This document shows positions 57,156 to 64,000 of a stretch of 64,000 nt of DNA, piece after piece. Positions within the stretch are counted from its first letter, which is position 1; each line of letters starts with the position of its first letter. The notes beneath the pieces are model-generated. The model searched no databases. It was given only the letters and a program-made list of their open reading frames with translations, and was not told the DNA's origin. Source of the stretch: Diplolepis rosae (taxonomy: Eukaryota > Arthropoda > Insecta > Hymenoptera > Diplolepididae); NCBI GenBank assembly GCA_030998225.1, contig JAPYXD010000555.1, forward strand, positions 4,154,001-4,218,000, in the 5' to 3' direction. Both the position numbers and the translations under genes were made by a program.

Positions 57156-60100
57156 AATCGATGTCGTCAATGCAAAAAGTTGTTCTGCTGTGTGAATTGT
57201 CGATTGTCTCACGAACACAAGAAACATCTTCAACGTGAATTAAAGTGTTCTCTCTGTTGTTCAAAAAAACTTCAATTAACAGGAGACGAAAGTCACGAGT
57301 TCATCTGCCACTTAATTTTTAATCATTTACCCCTTCTCTGTCGTCTTTGCGGACAATCATTTAAATCCAGTGAAGATTTGGCACTTCTTCAAAAGTGTGG
57401 TTGGTGGGGAACAGAAAATTCTGAACGGATACTTGAAGTTTTGGGAAAAACTTTTTTGCCCCCAACACCTTTTACGAAAATCAAGGCGTCTTTAAATTCA
57501 TGCAATAATAACGAGACTGTTTCTGATACCAAAAATAGTAGCGATTTTGTCACCTTCAATTCACCCCCAGTACTGACTAGAAACACAAGCACGCCTATGA
57601 ATGTGGGATTTAATGGTCCCAAATCAAAGTTTGAGCTCAAGTCCCTGAATGCTTTGAGTTTTCTCTTGAAAACACCAAGGAATATTTCACTATCTTCAGA
57701 GGATAGAGGATCCTGGCCAACTATTGATAACTGCGAAATCAGAAAGTGCAATTCGGATAGTCAATACTCCAGTGAATTTTATTCACAGTCAAAGTCTTCA
57801 TCACAGGTATAATTATTATCATTTAATGGAAAAAATAAACAATAATTTGAAATTTTATTTGAATGGAAAAAATTACATTATCGATTTTTTCTAGATTTAT
57901 TTGATTGAATTGAACTCGTGTATTGATGTTCAATATTATTGTTATTGTTTCTAAATGAAGTAAATGAATTCATGAAAATTTTTGGTATTTTAGAAAGACT
58001 CATATTATGAATTATATGAACATTTTGTAAGAGTTATAATAAGTGTTGACTGAATGGACATTGCGATTTTTGCGCAATTTTCAGAAAAAACGTTTTTTAT
58101 CTGTTATAAAATTTCAACAAAACGATATAAAATTAACTTGATGAAATATAGCTTTAGAAAATCTATCCATAATAACTACAAAATTTACTTAATTTTTTGT
58201 TCTGTAAAAGCTATATAACTGTAAGTCAACCTAATTGGGATCGGAAAAATTAGGTGAATTATTTTTTGAGCTCGAATTAATTTTATTCAAATAAATAATA
58301 TACGATCAATAAGTAAATATTTGGAAGTACTTAAATTAATTTTTATATAAAAAAGTATTAAAAAATCCGCCCGGCGCTTCGCTCGCAAATTTGAGCGCGC
58401 CTAGGGCGCGTGATTTGATCGTCGCGCTTCGCGCTCCGTTCTTTTTAGACCTCGCGCTTAGCGCTCGGTCTTATGCTTCTTGCATACATTTAAGTTTATT
58501 TCTTATAATTTGATACTGAAGCTCAAACCAATTTTATATAATAATATTACAGATGATGTGAATTACACATTTTCTCAAAGTCATTAAATTTCTTTTTGAA
58601 TTTAAGTGATACAGGAAATTCAATTTACTTAAGGCTCTATCAGCCTTAAGGAACACATTCTCATCATGACACTCGCGCTCGATTTTCTGTATGCATTTTT
58701 GTAACTTTTTAATAAATTACATGATTAAAATAATTTATTTTCTTCCAAATCTCTCAAAAAGGAAAAACAATCTTAGACTTTATTTAAGGAAACGATTTTG
58801 CAGAACAACGCTTATTTCGTATCTCACATATTTTGGTGAAAAAATGGAATTTTTTCAATATTTAAAATCAAAACATAAAATATACATCCTGTCGAGAAAT
58901 TTCTCAATAAGAATGTGTAGACCTCATTTAGGCAAATGATTTTTCATCCGAACGTTTTTTATGTATCTCATATATTTTGTCTAAAAAATGGAATTCTTGA
59001 ATTTTAATCGTATTTTTTGGAATTGAAACGAAAAATATATGTTTTTTCAGAAACTGTGTGAAACAAAATTTGTAGATCTTTTTGAAACGAACAACTTTGT
59101 ATTCTTACGTTTTTTTCGTATTTTACATATTATTGTTAAAAAATTGAATTTTGGATTTTCAATAGTTTTTTTTTAATTAAAATGAAAAATATGCATCTTA
59201 TGAAATAATGTTACAATTCAAATTTGTAGGTCTTTATTTATTCAATAATATTGTATCATAACGTTTTTTCGTATAATTTAACTGGAAAATGGAATTTTGA
59301 TATTGACTTTTTTCGAATTTGAATATGCTGTAACATTTCTAATTTTGATTTAATCAAAAAATGTTATCAGAATAATTTGTAGAGATTTATGAGCACTATC
59401 AAAAACCAGTGTTGAAATTTTTGATTTTTTCAAAAAGTTATTTTCAAAAATGATAAAATGTACCAAAGCTCAATTCAATCAGATAATTCTATCGAGAGTT
59501 ATGCCGCACACGACCTACTACAGACAGACAGACAGACAGGCAGACAGACAGACAGACACTTTCGTAAAAACCCTTTTTTCTGACTCAGGGGGTCTCAAAA
59601 CGTAAAGATTTAATAAAAATTTCAAAAGTCATTTTTCACATAAAACCAATACCTTCTCATCCATGATGAGAATGTAAAAATTGAATTTTGGATTTTGGCT
59701 GCATTCAAGAATAAATGATTACAGTTTACTTGTTACATTACTGACATTATACGTAAATCTTATTTCAAAATGAGTCATGAAGAGTCAAAAAATATTTATT
59801 ATTTCAAGACAATTCAAAAATAAATCCGAACCTATATCACTACAAACTCAAATTCCTCTTTACATCAAAACAAAAGTATAATTTAAAATTTCAAGAATTC
59901 GAAACTGTCCGAACCCTTTCAATACAAAAAAACAACCAAATTTGGACCAAAATCCTCCTTGTTTGTTGGTTTTCTCATAATTGTTTATTTTAAGAAATAT
60001 ATTTTGGTCCAAATTTGGTCGTTTTATTGTATTTTAAGGGTTCGAACAGTTTCGAATTCTTAAAATTTTAAATTATTTCAAAAGTTATTCAAAATTAAAA

Positions 60101-62539
60101 AAAGCTTTGAATTTTCGCTTTTTTTGACAATATATTTTTTAAGAATTGACTAAAACATTTTTTTTGAGTCATACCATGTTATTCTAAGGAAAAAATTCAT
60201 TGTCAGGTATTTTAAAAAATAGAAGCTTTTATGTAAATGGTTAAAAACACGTGCCCGGCGACTTTTGCACAGAAATTTGCCAAAAAAGTAAAAATTCAAA
60301 AATGCTGAAAAATTTAATTTTTCCTCAAACTGCTAGTATTTTTTCAAAAATTAAGATTTTGCTAGACTTGAGTTAAATTAATTCAAGTTCAAAAAATAAT
60401 TCACCCAATTTTCCCGATCCTACCTAAGTACAACTCCTTAAGGGCATGTGATATTTCCAAAATTATCAAATTTTAATGATTTTAGGTTTCTACATGTTTA
60501 TGTCCAAAGTACATAAAATTTTTCTTTTCAAAATTTGGGAAATTGTAGAGAAGTTAAAAAAGGAAGTAAATAGACTACATCTGGTTTCGTAAATGAAAGA
60601 AAGTTTAATTTCACAAAATATTTTGAAAAATTTTTTTTCATTATCAAAATCAAAAGTAGTCTGTGTACGTCCGTTTTTATTTTTTCTATCATTTATCAAA
60701 TTTTGAAAACAAAATTTTATGTATTTTGGACACAAACATGTGGAAACTGGACCGAATTGTTCACATGAAATTGCCCTTAAGGTAGTTTTCATCCACGAAA
60801 ATTAGACCTCAGGCAAAAAGAGATAATTTTGCTTTCAAGAATAGCAATATTATTATCGAAGGGCTATTTTGAAAAAGAAAAGATTATTTTACATGAAAAA
60901 AATTTGAAATATAGAAAAATAATTTTATTTTTGACCCAACTTTTTTTCTTATCGCTTCTTACCAAATTTTAAAAAATTATGCGATTCTAATAAATCATGA
61001 ATCATTTTTTCAGAAAAAAGATTTCCCACAACTTCACCGTTTCTGATTTTTCAAAATAAATTCTTTAATGGCTGAAACTATTAAAAAAACATTTTTTAAA
61101 ACGAAATTTTTATAAACAAATTGCTGAATTTGATAATAATTTATTCATTTTCGAAAATTGGAAATGGTTAAGGTGTAGAGAATCTTTTTCTTGAAAATGT
61201 GATTTGTAATTTATTAAAATCGCATAATTTTTTAAAATTTGGTAAGAGGTGATAAGAAGAAAAGTTGGGGCAAAAATAAAATTTACCAATAAAATTATTT
61301 TTCTGTATTCCAAATTTTTTTCATGGAAATTAATCTTTTCTCTTCTAAAATAGCCCTTCAATAATAAGATTGCTATTCTTGAAAGCAAAATTATCTATTT
61401 TTGCCTGAGGTCTAATTTTCGTGAATCAACTACCTTAAAACTTAGTAGGGACTGAATACCTGTATAAAATTAAATAAAAATTTCGGTTAAACTTCATTTT
61501 CAATAACCTATTTTTCAATTTACAGATTAACAGTTTGCCTCAAAAGTCAACCAATTCTTCGAACAATACAACAGATTACTACTCCTGTGATCAACTAGAC
61601 AGTAATTCTCGCCGAAGGTCTGGATTGGCGTCAAGATTGAAAGACATCTCAGGACTGGAAATTCGTAACAAGAAAGATATCAAGGAATCTACCAAAAGGG
61701 TCAGATTTTCGGATCAGTTCGAGCAATTATCTGAGATGGCCGAAAACGACGAATTTTTCGAAGCTTATGACAGTTTATCCGAAATTTCCCAGAAGTTTCA
61801 AGAAAATGAAAAAGAGTCAGAATTGTCACAAAATGGTATAGAGGAAACTTCTGACGTCAGTGTCAATAAAGAAAACCAATTAAACGTGGAAAAAGAAAAT
61901 AAAGTTTGCTTAAAAGAAAAGAAATTTTCTTTAGATAAAATTAATATTTTATCCGAAAACAATAATAATAATAATATCCTCGAAGTAAATAAAACAAAGG
62001 ATTTACCAAATCCAATTAAATCAGATTATTCAAATCCTGCTCCATCTAATGACACAGTTACGATTCAAAAATCTGGATCTTCTAGAGTTTTAATGATGGT
62101 TCTAGTCGAGAACACATCTCGTTTTTCTCCATCAAAATTGGCACCTTTGATTGATTCTGGACTTAGAAAATTGGAACAAACTGCAGCTTCCTTAGGTAGT
62201 GTTGGTTCCCCACTTACTGCTCCTTCATCTCAGATGCAGCAAAATATAACACAGGAATCTGGAACCAGAAGTAGGTCCGTTACATCTGTTAATAGTTATG
62301 TTAGTGTCACCAGCACTGAATGCTATAGTGCTCAGAGTGGATCCCATTGGAGTAGCAATGATAGTGAGAAATCAACGACGTCTGGAAACGCCGAATCTTC
62401 TAAAACTGGTGGAATCTTCTCAGTTGTGGCCCGAGTTGTGAGAAGTGCTCTGAGAAAACTACCAGGTAGATGTTTTCTCTGCTTATTTTGTTGTGGAGAT
62501 CCTCGTTTGGATGAGAGTATCAATTATTCTAAATTTTGA
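57156..62539 (+). CDS. Cys/His-rich zinc-finger-like protein, last two exons
   Basis: Exons are 57156-57806 and 61526-62539, both phase 0, joined across AG acceptors and a GT donor. Together they encode 554 residues up to a TGA at 62537. Residues 1-70 are rich in Cys and His: RCRQCKKLFCCVNCR, SHEHKKH, LKCSLCC, then HLPLLCRLCGQSF, spaced like two or three treble-clef or C2H2-type fingers. The rest is Ser/Asn-rich and probably disordered. At residues 275-278 the phrase KRVRFSD fits a PP1-docking RVxF motif. The C-terminus has a hydrophobic basic helix (FSVVARVVRSALRKLPG) and a Cys cluster (CFLCLFCC) that might contact membrane or a partner. I do not recognise it with certainty. The insect nuclear-envelope protein fs(1)Ya has a comparable N-terminal finger layout in my memory, but this is unverified. 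The 5' exon(s) are not placed. The 3.7-kb intron contains a HINE and several TTAA elements. Confidence 0.75.
58366..59675 (-). mobile_element. Helentron-like non-autonomous element (HINE), copy 3
   Basis: On the minus strand it begins at 59675 with ACATTCTCATCATGG, carries a short, interrupted CTGT array (59521-59560), and closely follows copy 2 through its AT-rich body and the GCGCGAAGCGCGA palindromes. The 3' hairpin and the second subterminal repeat are lost: the end near 58366 reads only GCGCCGGGCGGATTTTT. It lies in the intron of the zinc-finger-like gene. Confidence 0.65.
59780..60135. repeat. Foldback of about 350 bp
   Basis: AACCAAATTTGGACCAAAAT faces ATTTTGGTCCAAATTTGGTC, and AATTCGAAACTGTCCGAACCC faces GGGTTCGAACAGTTTCGAATT. 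The arms are about 75-140 bp around a spacer near 59960. Confidence 0.75.
60438..60780. mobile_element. TTAA-flanked MITE sharing its right TTAA with a foldback
   Basis: The left end is TTAAGGGCATGTGATATTTCC; the right end is TCACATGAAATTGCCCTTAA. The internal halves also mirror (TACATGTTTATGTCCAAAGT with TTTTGGACACAAACATGTG). The right TTAA (60777-60780) is also the left TTAA of the next element. Confidence 0.7.
60777..61438. mobile_element. TTAA-flanked near-palindromic foldback, copy A
   Basis: The left end TTAAGGTAGTTTTCATCCACG is mirrored by CGTGAATCAACTACCTTAA. The arms pair almost without interruption: GAAAATTAGACCTCAGGCAAAA faces TTTTTGCCTGAGGTCTAATTTTC, and TAGCAATATTATTATCGAAGG faces its near-inverse at 61350. 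The centre is near 61100 and the arms are about 320 bp. It ends 88 bp before the terminal exon of the zinc-finger-like gene. Confidence 0.85.
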
Positions 62540-62829
62540 GCTCTTTATAAGAAAAATAGATAAACCTTTAATTTTTTTAATGAGAAAAAAATTCTAATTG
62601 TTTTACGAACATTTTTTGAATAGAGAAGTTGCTGAAGTGTGTTGAGAGAATTAATTTATTATTTTCAAATAATTGAAATTGTTGAGTATGTCTATATATG
62701 CAAAAGCAAAAAAAGTATTTATACTGTAAGAGAATACTTGAAGAGAATAATTGTGAAAGTTTGATATTTTAAATATATATGCTTGTATACACGTGTCCGC
62801 CAAATGTATTACAATGTATATTGTTGAGA

Positions 62830-62835
62830 AATAAA
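62830..62835 (+). terminator. Possible poly(A) signal of the zinc-finger-like gene
   Basis: AATAAA (overlapping a second AATAAA) lies about 290 bp after the stop codon and is followed by a GTCGTGTAG stretch. This is a plausible 3' end, but AATAAA is frequent by chance in AT-rich DNA. Confidence 0.4.
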
Positions 62836-63130
62836 TAAATCTTTTAAGGTCGTGTAGAAGGGTCTGAGGTCATCAATTATACAGGACATATTTATTAACA
62901 GAGTAATAATTCTAACGAATTTCCGAGAAAAGGTAGAAATGTGTTGCTTTTTTTTACATTTCTGTCTTCTCCGGAAAATCCTTTAAAATGATTATTTTTA
63001 ATAAAGCTGTCATAATTAATTGGAAAAGTCAGACCTTACTACAGTGTCTTGATTCTCTTAATTAACATTCAACGATTTCTTTATACACAAAAATTCCAAA
63101 TTCATTTTATACTTTAATATTAATTATATA

Positions 63131-63315
63131 CAGGGTCGAATTTAAGATGGGACCACTGGCTTCGAGCACCTACCAGCCACGTAAAAAATTGCAAAAAAAT
63201 GTAACAAAAAAATTTTGTACTAAATGGGAATTTTGTTCACTCGACTTTTCACGTTTAGTAAAGGGCCCCCGCCATCAACTGGCCTCAGGGCACCACCAAC
63301 CTAAATACGGCCCTG
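63131..63315. mobile_element. hAT-like MITE, 185 bp
   Basis: The left end CAGGGTCGAATTTAAGATGG is mirrored by TAAATACGGCCCTG. The 8-bp flanks ATTATATA and ATTAAATA differ by one base, as expected for an aged hAT target duplication. Confidence 0.65.
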
Positions 63316-63451
63316 ATTAAATATGATTATTTGAAAACATCTTTGATGAATTTCAAAGTAATTGCTTTCCTGAAAAACAGATCGCAGGAAAAAATATTTA
63401 ATTATAAATCTAGGAATTCCAATAATATTATTATTATTATATTGATATCGC

Positions 63452-64000
63452 TTAAGGTAGTTGATCCACGAAAATTAGACCTCAGGCAAAAATAGATAAT
63501 TTTGATTTCAAGAGTAGCAATATTATTATTGAAAGGCTATTTTTGAAGAGAAAAGATTAATTTGCATGAAAAAAATTTGGAATACAGAAAAATAAATTTA
63601 TTAATAAATTTTATTTTTGACCCAACTTTTCTTCTTATCGCCTGTTACCAAATTTTAAAAAATTATACGATTTTAATAAATTACAAATCACTTTTTCAAG
63701 AAAAAGATTCCCTACAACTTAGCCCTTTCCAATTTTCGAAAATGAATAAATTATTATCAAATTCAGCAATTTATTTATAAAAATTTCGTTTTGGAAAATG
63801 TATTTTTAATGGTTTCAGCCATTAAAGAATTTATTTTTAATAATCAGAAATATTGAGGTTGTGGGAAATCTTTTCTCTGAAGAAATGATTCATGATTTAT
63901 TAGAATCGTATAATTTTTTAAAATTTGGTAAAAAGCGATAAGAAAAAAAGTTGGGTCAAAAATAAAATTTATTAATGAAATTATTTTTCTGTGTTTCAAA
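63452..64000. mobile_element. TTAA-flanked near-palindromic foldback, copy B (cut by window end)
   Basis: It begins TTAAGGTAGTTGATCCACG and follows copy A (GAAAATTAGACCTCAGGC, then ATTATTATTGAAAGGC). After a centre near 63800 the second arm runs to the end of the window. The right TTAA lies outside. Confidence 0.8.

Overview
This window is AT-rich eukaryotic nuclear DNA. Its spliced genes, mariner elements and R1-clade LINE pieces point to an arthropod, most likely an insect. A hymenopteran is my guess from the general look of the mariners; I cannot prove it. No prokaryotic operon, CRISPR array, rRNA or complete tRNA was seen.

Three host genes are supported, all on the + strand, and each can be assembled from exons whose splice sites and phases agree. 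(1) The 3' part of a kelch-repeat gene: five exons between 14244 and 24471, 573 codons, 5' end not found. (2) A complete small GTPase of the M-Ras type: three exons between 42122 and 48712, 198 residues, ending in a CAAX box (CNIL). (3) The 3' two exons of a cysteine/histidine-rich, zinc-finger-like protein: 57156-57806 and 61526-62539, with a possible poly(A) signal at 62830. No shared pathway links the three.

Almost everything else is transposon-derived, often nested. Left part (1-13.5 kb): five copies of a MITE with CACTGAG/CACCCAG ends, one split by a Helentron-like (HINE) element; a decayed R1-clade LINE with a GC-rich 5' region and ORF1; a hAT-like MITE. Kelch gene introns (14.4-23.8 kb): foldbacks, a 170-bp tandem satellite split by a DNA transposon carrying a broken THAP domain, and a dead mariner. 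Middle (24.5-42 kb): palindromic TTAA-flanked foldbacks, a pogo-like MITE, a second HINE inside another MITE, a GC-rich hairpin island, and a short exon-like ORF on the minus strand. M-Ras introns: a foldback nested in a foldback (intron 1), and a mariner split by an R1-clade LINE (intron 2). Right part (49-64 kb): more TTAA elements, a third HINE and two TTAA elements sharing one target site.

The most notable signals are the family of about 660-bp near-palindromic TTAA foldbacks (at least six copies), the HINE with a readable empty site, and the THAP-bearing insertion in a satellite. All coordinates of repeats are by eye and may be off by several bases.
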